Source: Bacillota bacterium
GTDB lineage: Bacteria; Bacillota; Clostridia; Lachnospirales; Lachnospiraceae
Assembly (NCBI GenBank): GCA_023407575.1
Contig: JAEYLX010000006.1
Location: forward strand, 186,001-250,000
Direction: 5' to 3'
Length of the DNA: 64,000 nt
In this document: positions 25,813-33,706 of the stretch, piece by piece
Layout: every line of letters begins with the position of its first letter
How positions within the stretch are numbered: position 1 is the first letter of the stretch
Made by a program: the position numbers and the translations under genes
Notes under the pieces: model-generated
Told to the model about the DNA's origin: nothing
Databases searched by the model: none
The model's input: only the letters and a program-made list of their open reading frames with translations

Positions 25813-26646
25813 ATGTTTGAGAAATTTACCCCTTATCTTTCAAAACCATTATTGTATGCAAATAGTACCAATCAATTTTGGAACGACGACCATATTTCAA
25901 TAAGCTTATTGGAAGCACATTTAAATACAGATTGGGAGGCAGCAAGTCGCAAAACTGAATTTATTGATAAGTCTGTCTCCTGGATTACAAGTATTGCTCC
26001 TCCCTCTTGTTTCAATTCTTTGTTAGATTTAGGCTGTGGACCAGGTTTATATGCGGAAAGATTTCGTACTTCAGGTTATCAGGTTACTGGAATAGATTTT
26101 TCGAAACGGTCTATCTCTTATGCGAAGGAACAAACAACAATTAACAACAGCAATATTCAATATTTTTATCAAGATTATCTAACACTCGATTACTTAGATG
26201 CTTTTGATATTGTAACATTAATCTACTGTGATTACGGTGTCTTATCAACAATGGATAGAGCTACTCTATTGAGTAAGATTTATAATGCCCTTAAGCCAGG
26301 TGGCAAACTTGTCTTAGATGTATTTACACCAAAGCAACACCATGGAAAAGAAGAAAAAAATGACTGGCAATATCATGCAAACGGTGGTTTTTGGAGTAAG
26401 CAGAAACATCTTTGTTTAAATTCCTTTTATCGTTATGAGGAAGATAACACTATACTTAACCAAACTGTGGTCATAGAGGACGAAGTCATTAATTGCTATA
26501 ATATCTGGGAACATTGTTTCACTGCTGAAACCTTGGCTTCTGAATTGCAGAAAGCTGGTTTTGGTAAAATTGATTTGTATAATGATGTTGCGGGTCAGGC
26601 TTACTCTACTGATGGCAATATTATGTGTGCTGTTTCTGTAAAATAA
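25813..26646 (+). CDS. Class I SAM-dependent methyltransferase
   Basis: 277 residues from ATG 25813, five bases after GGAGG. Motif I LLDLGCGPGLYAERF and the following acidic strand end (VTGIDFS) bind SAM, and LKPGGKLVLDVFTP is motif III of small-molecule Rossmann methyltransferases. The substrate is not evident. It follows the acetyltransferase gene by 37 bases and is closed by a hairpin shared with the convergent nitroreductase gene. Confidence 0.9.
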   Translation: MFEKFTPYLSKPLLYANSTNQFWNDDHISISLLEAHLNTDWEAASRKTEFIDKSVSWITSIAPPSCFNSLLDLGCGPGLYAERFRTSGYQVTGIDFSKRSISYAKEQTTINNSNIQYFYQDYLTLDYLDAFDIVTLIYCDYGVLSTMDRATLLSKIYNALKPGGKLVLDVFTPKQHHGKEEKNDWQYHANGGFWSKQKHLCLNSFYRYEEDNTILNQTVVIEDEVINCYNIWEHCFTAETLASELQKAGFGKIDLYNDVAGQAYSTDGNIMCAVSVK

Positions 26647-26671
26647 AATCCCACCTTAATAATGCACCAAA

Positions 26672-26700
26672 AAAGGCAGTCTAGATGTAAGGCTGCCTTT
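26672..26700. terminator. Bidirectional hairpin between methyltransferase and nitroreductase genes
   Basis: AAAGGCAG (26672-26679) and CTGCCTTT (26693-26700) form an 8-bp stem with a 13-base loop; A-run and T-run flank the arms. It lies between two convergent stops. Confidence 0.7.
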
Positions 26701-26708
26701 AATATAAT

Positions 26709-27449
26709 TTATCTGAAATTATTTAGGTACTCACTTGCCGAGCGATTCATTTCTTTACAAAACTCTGACATATATTTTCTTTTGCAAAAGGCTTGGAGTT
26801 TATCTGTGAGATTTGTATCCGTATGTCCTGACTTTTCTTCCCGGCTTTGATGCATGAAACGATGCTCTTCCTGGCTTAACTTCTTATAAGTATTCTCGTA
26901 CACAATATATTCTTCGTCATATCTGGAGGGCTTTTTACGATTCCTCTGCCCTTCGATTGGATATCCATATACTAACATTGCTGCTGGAAGCACATACTCC
27001 GGAAGATTAAGTACCTTTTTTATCTCTTCGTAGTTCTCAATAATATCCCCAATATAACAAGAACCAAGACCTAAGGATTCTGCTGCCACTACAGTATTTT
27101 GTGCCGCAATTATCGCATCTGCGCAGGCAAGTAAAATGTCGCCTTCTCCCGGCGTTCTGGGATTGCATCCTTCATAAGTAAATGTATCATACCAACGCTG
27201 ATAATCTGCTAAAAATACCAAGACTAACGGTGCTTTTGCAATAAAGGGTTGATTGTCACAGAGCACAGCCAACTTTTCCTTTAATTCCTGATCTGTAATA
27301 TCAAGAATAGAATACAACATCATGTTTCCAGCTGTAGGGGCTTCAAAGGCAGCTTGCAGAATTTCCTTCTTGATACCCTCTTCTATTTCTCTATCCTCAA
27401 ACACCCTCACTGACTTTCTTTCCTTTATTTGTTTCATCGTTTCATTCAT
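26709..27449 (-). CDS. Nitroreductase-family flavoprotein
   Basis: 246 residues. FMN-dependent oxidoreductase fold: RKSVRVFED near the start and APTAGNMM near residue 40 contact FMN, and ADAIIAAQNTVVAAESLGLGSCYIGDI is the central family helix. A basic C-terminal tail (about 195-246) with two Cys (CKRKYMSEFCKE) is longer than in minimal nitroreductases. ATG 27449 follows AAGGAG by 7 bases. Single gene, divergent from the PfkB kinase. The physiological substrate cannot be told. Confidence 0.9.
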   Translation of the reverse strand: MNETMKQIKERKSVRVFEDREIEEGIKKEILQAAFEAPTAGNMMLYSILDITDQELKEKLAVLCDNQPFIAKAPLVLVFLADYQRWYDTFTYEGCNPRTPGEGDILLACADAIIAAQNTVVAAESLGLGSCYIGDIIENYEEIKKVLNLPEYVLPAAMLVYGYPIEGQRNRKKPSRYDEEYIVYENTYKKLSQEEHRFMHQSREEKSGHTDTNLTDKLQAFCKRKYMSEFCKEMNRSASEYLNNFR

Positions 27450-27779
27450 AGACTTTCTCCTTTATCGTATTAAGTTCTAAGTATATTTCAACTCAATCCC
27501 ACTATTTTCATCCATTGGAAACTATATACTAATATATACCATAGATTGATATTCCTTGTACATAGGCTATACAACTAAATCGTGATATTCAAAGCAAAAT
27601 CAAGCATACAGCTAACTGTTATATGACATTTACAATTTAACACATTAATCGCTTCTTTTTACATCATTATATACATGGAAAATAAAGTCATGTATCAATT
27701 ATAATTAAGCTAAACATAGAGCATCATTTGATGGATGAATGGTACGCCTATGAAATCAAAGATAATAGGAGGCTTTACC
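27450..27779. promoter_or_regulatory. Divergent region nitroreductase / PfkB kinase
   Basis: 330 AT-rich bases without a gene. ATACATG (27671-27677) and CATGTAT (27689-27695) form a perfect 7-bp inverted repeat with an 11-base spacer, and a TATAAT lies a few bases further on towards the kinase, so the repeat could be an operator. Nothing else was recognised. Confidence 0.4.
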
Positions 27780-28664
27780 ATGAACTATATATATCTTTAT
27801 GGACAGATAATGACAACACAAAGTTTTTTATTGTATGATCAATTTCCAAAAGCAGATTGTTATGCTGAAATTCGTGAAAAATATTATCTCTTAGGTGGTG
27901 AAACCGGTACAGCAGCGGCTATACTTGCTTCCCTGGGTTCTAATCTTGTTTTAGGAGGAACGCATCTTGGTGAAGAAAATGCATCCCTTATTCTGGACTA
28001 TTTTAGTAATAAGTCCGTAGATACCAGTAAACTTGTGAATGAAAAAGGTTTTCCAGGTGTCGTGGACCATGTAATAATTGAAAGAGATACCCGTACTGTT
28101 TTTGGTCAATTCGGTAAGTATTTTAGCAGAGAGCTTCCCTGGTTTGAGTTACCGGATGAAGATAGCATAAAAAATTGTTCCGTAGTCGGTACTGATCCTT
28201 ATTTTGGAGAGCAGATTGTTAGCTTATGTCGGAGGTATGAAAAAAAATATGCCACCATTGATTGTGCCTATGATAGCCAGTTAAATAAATACTGTTCTGT
28301 AAATGCAATCTCTCACCAGCATCTTAGGGATACTTATCCAAATAAAACAATTCAAGAACTCTATGAGTTTTATACTCAAAATTCAGAGGGATTAATTATT
28401 TTTACTTTTGGTGCAAATGAAGTTATGTATGGGCGTAAGGATCAAGAGCCAAAGTATTTCAAACCTTATGCAGTGAACGTTGTAAGTACTCTAGGTGCAG
28501 GGGACAGCTTTAAAGCAGGAACCATCTACGCTCTACACATGGATATGGAGGATGATGAGCTTGTTCGCTTTGCTTGTGCAACTGCAGGATGTGCTTGTGA
28601 GAACTTCCCTATTCCATTAAATCCCCCTACCTTGGAGAAAATACATAAGCTGCAAAGTCTATAA
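27780..28664 (+). CDS. PfkB-family carbohydrate kinase
   Basis: 294 residues from ATG 27780, chosen because AGGAGG lies 7 bases upstream; an ATG at 27735 has no SD. The PfkB signature 2 is present near the C-terminus (VSTLGAGDSFKAG, catalytic Asp in GAGD), and LLGGETGTAAAILASLG near residue 40 is signature-1-like. It phosphorylates a sugar or nucleoside; the substrate cannot be decided from sequence. It stands alone between the nitroreductase and the thioredoxin operon. Confidence 0.88.
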   Translation: MNYIYLYGQIMTTQSFLLYDQFPKADCYAEIREKYYLLGGETGTAAAILASLGSNLVLGGTHLGEENASLILDYFSNKSVDTSKLVNEKGFPGVVDHVIIERDTRTVFGQFGKYFSRELPWFELPDEDSIKNCSVVGTDPYFGEQIVSLCRRYEKKYATIDCAYDSQLNKYCSVNAISHQHLRDTYPNKTIQELYEFYTQNSEGLIIFTFGANEVMYGRKDQEPKYFKPYAVNVVSTLGAGDSFKAGTIYALHMDMEDDELVRFACATAGCACENFPIPLNPPTLEKIHKLQSL

Positions 28665-28716
28665 GATATATCATTAATTCAATACAGCTTTAATATAATA
28701 AAATATTTTTCTCCTA

Positions 28717-28731
28717 TGTGACATTATCACA
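28717..28731 (+). promoter_or_regulatory. Crp/Fnr-like palindrome upstream of thioredoxin operon
   Basis: TGTGA (28717-28721) and TCACA (28727-28731) flank a 5-base spacer, one less than the E. coli CRP site. Its centre (28724) is 41 bases upstream of the expected start from the TATAAC at 28753, the class II activator position. A Crp/Fnr-family gene lies 1.2 kb away. Confidence 0.6.
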
Positions 28732-28752
28732 GAATCCAAAATGTATTTAATG

Positions 28753-28758
28753 TATAAC
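28753..28758 (+). promoter_or_regulatory. Candidate -10 box of thioredoxin operon
   Basis: TATAAC preceded by TG, 33 bases before the trxA start. There is no consensus -35; the position is instead covered by the Crp/Fnr-like palindrome, as expected for an activated promoter. Confidence 0.45.
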
Positions 28759-28790
28759 TTAATTATAACATTTATAAAGGAGCTGTTATT

Positions 28791-29102
28791 ATGTCAGTAC
28801 TAACAATAACCAAGGAAAATTTTGAAAAAGAAGTTTTAAAATCGAAGGAGCCTGTATTACTTGATTTTTGGGCCACCTGGTGTGGACCCTGCAGGATGGT
28901 ATCCCCCATTATTGATGAAATTGCCGGTGAAGTTTCTAACGTAAAGGTAGGCAAAATTAATGTTGATGAGCAGCACGAATTAGCTTTAGCCTTTAAAGTT
29001 ATGAGTATACCAACCTTAGCAATCGTAAAGGATGGAAAGGTAGTCCAAAGTTCTGTAGGTGCAAAGCCAAAGGCTGCAATTCTACAAATGATTAACGGAT
29101 AA
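28791..29102 (+). CDS. trxA: Thioredoxin
   Basis: 103 residues, the classic length. Redox site WCGPC with Cys31 and Cys34, cis-proline motif MSIPTLA, and no signal peptide. Cytoplasmic dithiol reductant. ATG 28791 follows AAGGAG by 8 bases. It heads a three-gene operon with a ferredoxin and a membrane Fe-S protein, so it may serve a dedicated electron path rather than be the housekeeping thioredoxin; no thioredoxin reductase gene is nearby. Confidence 0.95.
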   Translation: MSVLTITKENFEKEVLKSKEPVLLDFWATWCGPCRMVSPIIDEIAGEVSNVKVGKINVDEQHELALAFKVMSIPTLAIVKDGKVVQSSVGAKPKAAILQMING

Positions 29103-29108
29103 TCGCTT

Positions 29109-29306
29109 ATGAAAATAATGAAAATTGCGGTAGTTAACAAAAAGAATTGTGTAGCCTGTGGTGCTTGCGCAAGAAAATGTCCCCGAACTGCAATTAAGAT
29201 TTATCATGGCAGTTATGCTATTGTAGATAAAGCCGCCTGTATTGGTTGTGGAAAATGTTCAAAAGCCTGTCCTGCAGATGCAATCCAAATGGAGGTGCCG
29301 GAATGA
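29109..29306 (+). CDS. 2[4Fe-4S] ferredoxin
   Basis: 65 residues with two full cluster motifs: Cys14-x2-Cys17-x2-Cys20-x3-Cys24-Pro and Cys44-x2-Cys47-x2-Cys50-x3-Cys54-Pro. Small electron carrier. The ATG at 29109 has no clear SD, and an ATG three codons later is an alternative; with a 6-base gap from trxA, translation is probably coupled. Its stop overlaps the start of the membrane Fe-S gene (ATGA). Confidence 0.93.
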   Translation: MKIMKIAVVNKKNCVACGACARKCPRTAIKIYHGSYAIVDKAACIGCGKCSKACPADAIQMEVPE

Positions 29307-29881
29307 AAAAGAAGCATTGGAATGATTATCTTTGGATTACATCTGCTGTTTATCTGGCATTGGGATTTTTTAATATACTATTTGCCTGGATTGGTATGCT
29401 CTGTTTCTGTATCCCTCTTTTATTTGCTCTTATAGGGGGTAATAAGACTTATTGTAGTCACTATTGTGGCAGAGGGCAGCTATTTGAATTACTTGGAAGT
29501 AAACTTTATTTTTCAAAAGGACGCAAGACACCTAACTGGATGAAGCATAGGCTCTTTCGTTATTTGTTCTTACTTTTCTTCCTTACTATGTTTATTATAA
29601 TGATATGGAATACCTACTTAGTTGCTGCTAATGCCAACTCACTTTCGCAGATTGTTACTTTGTTCTGGTCCATAAAGCTCCCCTGGAATTGGGCATATCA
29701 TAATGAAATAGGGGGCTTTATAGCTCAATTCTCCTTCGGCTTTTACAGTGTTATGCTAACTTCCACATTACTTGGAGTTATTACCATGATTCTTTACCGA
29801 CCGAGATCCTGGTGTGTCTACTGCCCTATGGGAACAATGACACAACTCATTTGTAAAGCCAAAAGCTATCATAAAGAATAA
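29303..29881 (+). CDS. Membrane Fe-S protein (NapH/NosR-like)
   Basis: 192 residues from ATG 29303 (GGAGG 7 bases upstream, within the ferredoxin gene). Membrane segments at about 12-30, 32-46, 84-104 and 140-165. Cys pairs lie at the membrane faces: CSHYCGRGQ (Cys51, Cys55) and WCVYCPMG (Cys171, Cys174), as in NapH/NosR C-terminal-type polyferredoxin membrane proteins but without the soluble 2[4Fe-4S] domain, which here is the separate ferredoxin gene just upstream. Together they look like a split membrane electron-transfer unit. A thioredoxin partner is unusual and suggests thiol or Fe-S repair chemistry. The acceptor is unknown. Confidence 0.8.
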   Translation: MKKKHWNDYLWITSAVYLALGFFNILFAWIGMLCFCIPLLFALIGGNKTYCSHYCGRGQLFELLGSKLYFSKGRKTPNWMKHRLFRYLFLLFFLTMFIIMIWNTYLVAANANSLSQIVTLFWSIKLPWNWAYHNEIGGFIAQFSFGFYSVMLTSTLLGVITMILYRPRSWCVYCPMGTMTQLICKAKSYHKE

Positions 29882-29895
29882 TATTACAACGTAAG

Positions 29896-29934
29896 AACAG
29901 CTTCCTATGCAAACCATTCGCAGGGGAAGCTGTT
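29896..29934. terminator. 10-bp hairpin terminator after membrane Fe-S gene
   Basis: AACAGCTTCC (29896-29905) and GGAAGCTGTT (29925-29934) with a TTTT run. It lies between the convergent stops of the Fe-S operon and the Crp/Fnr gene and can serve both. Confidence 0.85.
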
Positions 29935-29943
29935 TTAGAGTTC

Positions 29944-30615
29944 TTATAATAATTCCTTTAGCTTTTCCATCTCAACTATACGTAAGCCGCCACGTTTCAT
30001 TTCTATCAGGCCATCTCTTTCAAATTGTTTCAACATTCTTGAAATAACCTCTCTTGCACTTCCCACATACTTTGCTATTTGTTCGTGAGTCATTTTAATA
30101 TTATGAGTACTGCTTTTTGTTGCTTCATCAAATAAAAAGGTTGCCAGTCTACGGTCAATTTTCATAAATAGCATCTGCTCTATTGCCCACATAACATCTG
30201 AAAAACGATCAACTGCAAGTTTAAGAGAAAAATTTTCTACATATACATTTTTTTCTTGTATTTTTGAGTAGGTATAGGAATTAATCATATAGACTTCTGA
30301 ATCTACCTCTGCATCAATATATACATCAAATGTTATATTTTTAAGAAGACAGGAAGCAGAAAGGATGCAAATATCACCCGGGCGTAGTCGATATAAGGTA
30401 ACATCTCTACCATCTTCAGAGAGAATATAGGTACGTAACCCTCCTGATTTCACTAACATAACTCCCACGCAATCATTTAACGCATTGTAGATATTATCAC
30501 CCTGTGTATAATTAACAAGCGCAATACTTTGCAGGAAATACTCCCTGGTTTCCTCATCAATTTTATCCCAAAATTCAAATGAGTTTTTTATAAATTCCGT
30601 ATTAATTGTAAGCAT
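29944..30615 (-). CDS. Crp/Fnr-family transcriptional regulator
   Basis: 223 residues from ATG 30615, six bases after GGAGG. Cyclic-nucleotide-binding-like beta-roll (about 20-130; VKSGGLRTY, LRPGDICILSASCLL), dimer helix, then winged helix-turn-helix (MTHEQIAKYVGSAREVISRMLKQFERDGLI). There is no N-terminal Cys cluster as in E. coli Fnr; three Cys (about 48, 82, 88) might be redox-sensing. It is convergent with the thioredoxin/ferredoxin operon whose promoter has a matching palindrome, so that operon is the likely target. Confidence 0.92.
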   Translation of the reverse strand: MLTINTEFIKNSFEFWDKIDEETREYFLQSIALVNYTQGDNIYNALNDCVGVMLVKSGGLRTYILSEDGRDVTLYRLRPGDICILSASCLLKNITFDVYIDAEVDSEVYMINSYTYSKIQEKNVYVENFSLKLAVDRFSDVMWAIEQMLFMKIDRRLATFLFDEATKSSTHNIKMTHEQIAKYVGSAREVISRMLKQFERDGLIEMKRGGLRIVEMEKLKELL

Positions 30616-30716
30616 GAATAACCTCCTTCGAATTCTTGGAGTAATGCACAAGATATCATTGCTAAATAGATATGTGCCTCATGCTTATTTCATTCTGCTT
30701 TACTCAAAGTCTTCCA

Positions 30717-31328
30717 TTATAATTTTGTATAATTTCCTGTAATACTCTTTACAGTTGAACTACTGTCTATGGAAAGTGTTCCATTACAATCTATGCTATC
30801 TACCCTGCAATTCGGTCCTATTTTTATATCCTGAGCATTAATGGTATCTACCATGACACCACTTAGCTCTACGGTGGTGGCTTCAATTAATTTGATTTCT
30901 GATTTTACGGAATTAATAAATTTTTTAAATCGACTGAAAGACACATGTGTATTAATCTTTATCTGATCACCATAGATTTCTTTTGCAGTTACACAGCCAT
31001 TTGCATTAAGTACATCTGCATAAATTTCACCGTTAGTACGAATAACACCATCACAGTCAATTCTTTGAGCCTCAATCTTTGTTCCTTCCTTCTCATTAAG
31101 GACTCCCTCTACCGTAAGGGTATTGGTCCGAATATTTGCTTTAAAATCGCAAACGCCTTCACAATATAAAGTCTCTGCTTGTACTTCTCCAGAACAAGTG
31201 AATACCCCTTCAATGTGTATATTCTGTGCTTTAATGTCACTGGAGCAGCTGCTTACGCCTTCGATATTCATATTGTCATACTGCCCTCCATTAATTTTAC
31301 CAATGCCACCCATGTTGAAATTAGACAT
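30717..31328 (-). CDS. Bactofilin-like polymer-forming protein (YhbE/YhbF type)
   Basis: 203 residues, almost wholly short beta-strand turns with repeated pattern (IEGVFTCSGEVQAETLYCEGVCDF and so on), fitting the right-handed beta-helix of bactofilins, which polymerise without nucleotide. The DUF4004-type gene lies immediately upstream, the same order as yhbD-yhbE-yhbF of Bacillus subtilis, where the bactofilins act in flagellar assembly. Unlike B. subtilis only one bactofilin gene is present here. The ATG follows GGGAGG. A Cys-rich N-terminal half (six Cys in the first 65 residues) is notable. Confidence 0.82.
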   Translation of the reverse strand: MSNFNMGGIGKINGGQYDNMNIEGVSSCSSDIKAQNIHIEGVFTCSGEVQAETLYCEGVCDFKANIRTNTLTVEGVLNEKEGTKIEAQRIDCDGVIRTNGEIYADVLNANGCVTAKEIYGDQIKINTHVSFSRFKKFINSVKSEIKLIEATTVELSGVMVDTINAQDIKIGPNCRVDSIDCNGTLSIDSSSTVKSITGNYTKL

Positions 31329-31357
31329 ATTTTCTTTCCTCCCTTCTATTTATGTTT

Positions 31358-31990
31358 CTAGCTCTTTATAAATAAATGCTTATATTTTAGCTTCATCATA
31401 TCTGTAATTTCACTCATTGAAACTTGTTCTTTCACTTCAATCTCACTGTCAAAAGCTATTTGCAACTGATTTGGGTAAAAGACTGTATGATATTCTTCAC
31501 CTACATAGAAAACATTGCAAATTAGACTGACTACCTTTTTACTTCTTGCCGGTACTATACTCCTTTGAAGCAATTCAATTATTTGATTACTGGATAAGCT
31601 AAGTCTCTGAGTTGCTTGCGTGATTGCCGCCGCCAGTACAATATCCATTAACTCATAGGCTTCTGTTCCAAATACCTCTGGCATTGACTCCAAAATTACA
31701 GGTGAAATCTCATCAATCTGCTCTAAGCTTTTATAAGGAATTCTGTATGAAGTTGCTTCTGGAGACAAAATCTTTGCCAGCTCCTCCAAAGAATAGGAAT
31801 CCTTCATTTCAAGAATAGAGTGAATTCTACTTAATATTTGCTCTCTTGGGAAGAAGGTTTCCTGCCCCGTATAAGCTGATTGCTTAATAAACCATTCATC
31901 CGGTATCAGACGTTCTCTCTTCCATCGATATAGTTGCCCGTAGGATATACCGGTGATTGCAAGCAAGTCTTTTTTAGAAATTAAATTCAT
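31358..31990 (-). CDS. yhbD: YhbD/DUF4004-family protein with N-terminal MerR-like HTH
   Basis: 210 residues from ATG 31990, seven bases after GGAGG. The N-terminus (LISKKDLLAITGISYGQLYRWKRERLIP) is a MerR-like winged helix that recognises DNA, and the rest matches the DUF4004/YhbD proteins encoded before bactofilin genes. Probably represses or activates its own operon: a promoter with AATGTAACATT-type repeats lies just upstream. Divergent from lgt. Confidence 0.8.
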   Translation of the reverse strand: MNLISKKDLLAITGISYGQLYRWKRERLIPDEWFIKQSAYTGQETFFPREQILSRIHSILEMKDSYSLEELAKILSPEATSYRIPYKSLEQIDEISPVILESMPEVFGTEAYELMDIVLAAAITQATQRLSLSSNQIIELLQRSIVPARSKKVVSLICNVFYVGEEYHTVFYPNQLQIAFDSEIEVKEQVSMSEITDMMKLKYKHLFIKS

Positions 31991-32004
31991 AGCATCACCT
32001 CCGT

Positions 32005-32054
32005 AATGTAACATTGTTTTATTCTGTGGTTTAAATGTAACATAACATTGTTTT
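32005..32054 (-). promoter_or_regulatory. Repeated AATGTAACATT-type operator before yhbD
   Basis: The block AATGTAACATTGTTTT (32005-32020), with an 11-bp palindrome AATGTAACATT, recurs at 32034-32054 as AATGT-aacata-ACATTGTTTT. The second copy fills the -35/-10 spacer of the yhbD promoter, where MerR-type regulators bind. Confidence 0.6.
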
Positions 32055-32062
32055 GTTGTCAA
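32034..32062 (-). promoter_or_regulatory. Promoter of yhbD-bactofilin operon
   Basis: Minus-strand TTGACA (32057-32062), 17-base spacer, TACATT (32034-32039, 4 of 6). It lies 44 bases before the start codon. Confidence 0.65.
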
Positions 32063-32150
32063 CTGAGGTTTATAAATATTTTTATTTTCTTTTTTTAAGA
32101 AATTAGTTATACTTAATACATTACATATTTACCTACGAAAGGAATATAAG

Positions 32151-32924
32151 ATGAAAAATGAATTACTTACCATTGGTCCCTTTACTTTATATGGCTATGG
32201 TTTAATGATTGCAATCGGTGCCATCTCAGCTTACCTGGTAACCGAATACAGAGCGAAAAAAAAAGGTATGCAATATGAATTAATATTCTCCTTGTTTTGG
32301 TGGTGTTTAATCGGTGGTATCATCGGTGCAAAAGTACTTTACATTATTACGCAATTAAAAGATATTATTGCTGACCCAGCCATATTATTAAAAGTATCCG
32401 AAGGTTTTGTCGTATATGGCGGTATCATCGGTGGCATTTTTTCCGGTTTTTTATTCTGCAAATTAAAGAAGCTTAACTTTCTGCAATATTTCGATCTTGT
32501 TATGCCTTCCATTGCCTTAGCGCAGGGTTTTGGTCGTATGGGCTGTATATTAGCCGGTTGTTGCTATGGTCATGAAACCGATAGTCCTTTTTCACTTACC
32601 TTTCATAACTCTTCCTATGCACCAAATGACGTTAGTTTAATTCCTACCCAGCCAATATCAAGTGCTTTAAACTTTCTAAACTTCCTGGCACTAGTCTTAA
32701 TATCAAGGAGAGTAAAAGCAGATGGACAAGTTGCCGGTTTTTACCTTATCTTCTATAGTGCCGGCCGCTTTATTATCGAATTCTTCCGTGGGGACTTGGA
32801 GCGTGGAACTATTGGTGCACTTTCCACTTCTCAATTCATTGCCATTTTCTTATTCATTATCGGCCTTGCAATTGTAATTATAAGAGGCCTTCAGGCTCGT
32901 AAGGCAAGTAAAATTACCGAATAG
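32151..32924 (+). CDS. lgt: Prolipoprotein diacylglyceryl transferase
   Basis: 257 residues with seven membrane segments. Moves the diacylglyceryl group of phosphatidylglycerol to the lipobox Cys of prelipoproteins. The Lgt signature is visible: YGGIIGG, then AQGFGRMGCILAGCCYG with the essential Arg, and the late GRFIIEFFRGD. ATG 32151 follows AAAGGA. Single gene, closed by a strong terminator. It would lipidate the GH26 and SGNH lipoproteins of this window. Confidence 0.93.
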   Translation: MKNELLTIGPFTLYGYGLMIAIGAISAYLVTEYRAKKKGMQYELIFSLFWWCLIGGIIGAKVLYIITQLKDIIADPAILLKVSEGFVVYGGIIGGIFSGFLFCKLKKLNFLQYFDLVMPSIALAQGFGRMGCILAGCCYGHETDSPFSLTFHNSSYAPNDVSLIPTQPISSALNFLNFLALVLISRRVKADGQVAGFYLIFYSAGRFIIEFFRGDLERGTIGALSTSQFIAIFLFIIGLAIVIIRGLQARKASKITE

Positions 32925-32965
32925 GTTTTCATACACAAAATGTATATAATCAGTAAATGTAAAAG

Positions 32966-32998
32966 AAGAGGCTATCCCAATAATCTGGGTAGCCTCTT
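32966..32998 (+). terminator. Terminator of lgt
   Basis: AAGAGGCTA (32966-32974) pairs with TAGCCTCTT (32990-32998), the stem continuing with CCCA/TGGG; TTTC TTT follows. Confidence 0.9.
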
Positions 32999-33097
32999 TC
33001 TTTACATTATAGTCGATATTACCAAAATCAATTTTACGATTGAGAGTCCAGTTAGAAAACCTGCGGTTATTTCCCTGTTTGGCTCTCTCCAATCAAC

Positions 33098-33625
33098 CTA
33101 GAAACAACGGAAGAAAAAGATTCTTCTTAAATTGATGGATTCAAATTCCCAACGATTTCTTCTCCATCGAAATCCCTGAACAAATTGTCTTCCTACAAAG
33201 GTTGGGAAGAACCAGAAATCACTGCCATTAATGAGCCACATATAAGTGAATCTATTCACACATCTTTGAAGTTCTCTTGGTCTATTCGGAGGCAAACCAC
33301 CAGGACCGCCACGTCTGCTTGCACCAAATTGTTCTGGTCCCTGTCCGGGCATGCCCATTGGCCCTCTTTCCATCCCAGGTCCCTCTGGTGTGAAATTAGG
33401 TGGTGCGGTTCGTGGCATTTGTCCCATTCCAGGCGCTTCGGGTGGAAAGTCCGGCCCCATACCCCTTTGCATATCTCTCTGCATATCTCTCTGCATATCT
33501 CTCTGCATGTCTGATTCAGATCCCCTTCTTTGTCGGCGGGAATCTTCTCTTTCAAATTGCTGGCCGTGCATATCTCTATGATGTCTGGAAGTATCTGTCT
33601 GATTTGAATGATATCTATTACTCAA
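33098..33625 (-). CDS. Low-complexity protein with MQRD repeats and aromatic/basic C-terminus
   Basis: 175 residues, not recognised. Start TTG at 33625 with AAAGGG 8 bases before it; a downstream ATG (residue 20) is an alternative. The N-terminus is polar and basic, then DMQR occurs four times (39-54), followed by a Pro/Gly/Met-rich stretch (55-115) and a compact C-terminal block (120-175) rich in Trp, Phe and Arg (RFTYMWLINGSDFWFFP, RWRRNRWEF, FFFRCF). Repeats have expanded recently (exact 12-bp units). No signal peptide or membrane helix is obvious. The conserved-looking C-terminal block makes a real protein likely. Monocistronic, between lgt and a peptidase. Confidence 0.65.
   Translation of the reverse strand: MSNRYHSNQTDTSRHHRDMHGQQFEREDSRRQRRGSESDMQRDMQRDMQRDMQRGMGPDFPPEAPGMGQMPRTAPPNFTPEGPGMERGPMGMPGQGPEQFGASRRGGPGGLPPNRPRELQRCVNRFTYMWLINGSDFWFFPTFVGRQFVQGFRWRRNRWEFESINLRRIFFFRCF
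33469..33504. repeat. 12-bp coding tandem repeat (three exact units plus a variant)
   Basis: GCATATCTCTCT is repeated three times exactly, with a diverged fourth copy from 33505. It encodes the MQRD repeats of the low-complexity protein and stays in frame at any copy number. Confidence 0.9.
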
Positions 33626-33706
33626 TTGATATACCCTTTCTTTTTTCTTGTTCCATAATTATTTTATGAAGAAAAAAAAGAAAGGTGAAAAAAGTTTTAT
33701 TATGAT

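Noticed and set aside
28772..29140. Open frame opposite trxA
   Set aside because: Fully antisense to thioredoxin with intact WCGPC; no SD and no family resemblance.
33185..33669. Several plus-strand frames over the MQRD-repeat gene
   Set aside because: Repetitive DNA is open in many frames; only the minus-strand frame has an SD-like site and a non-repetitive, conserved-looking C-terminus.
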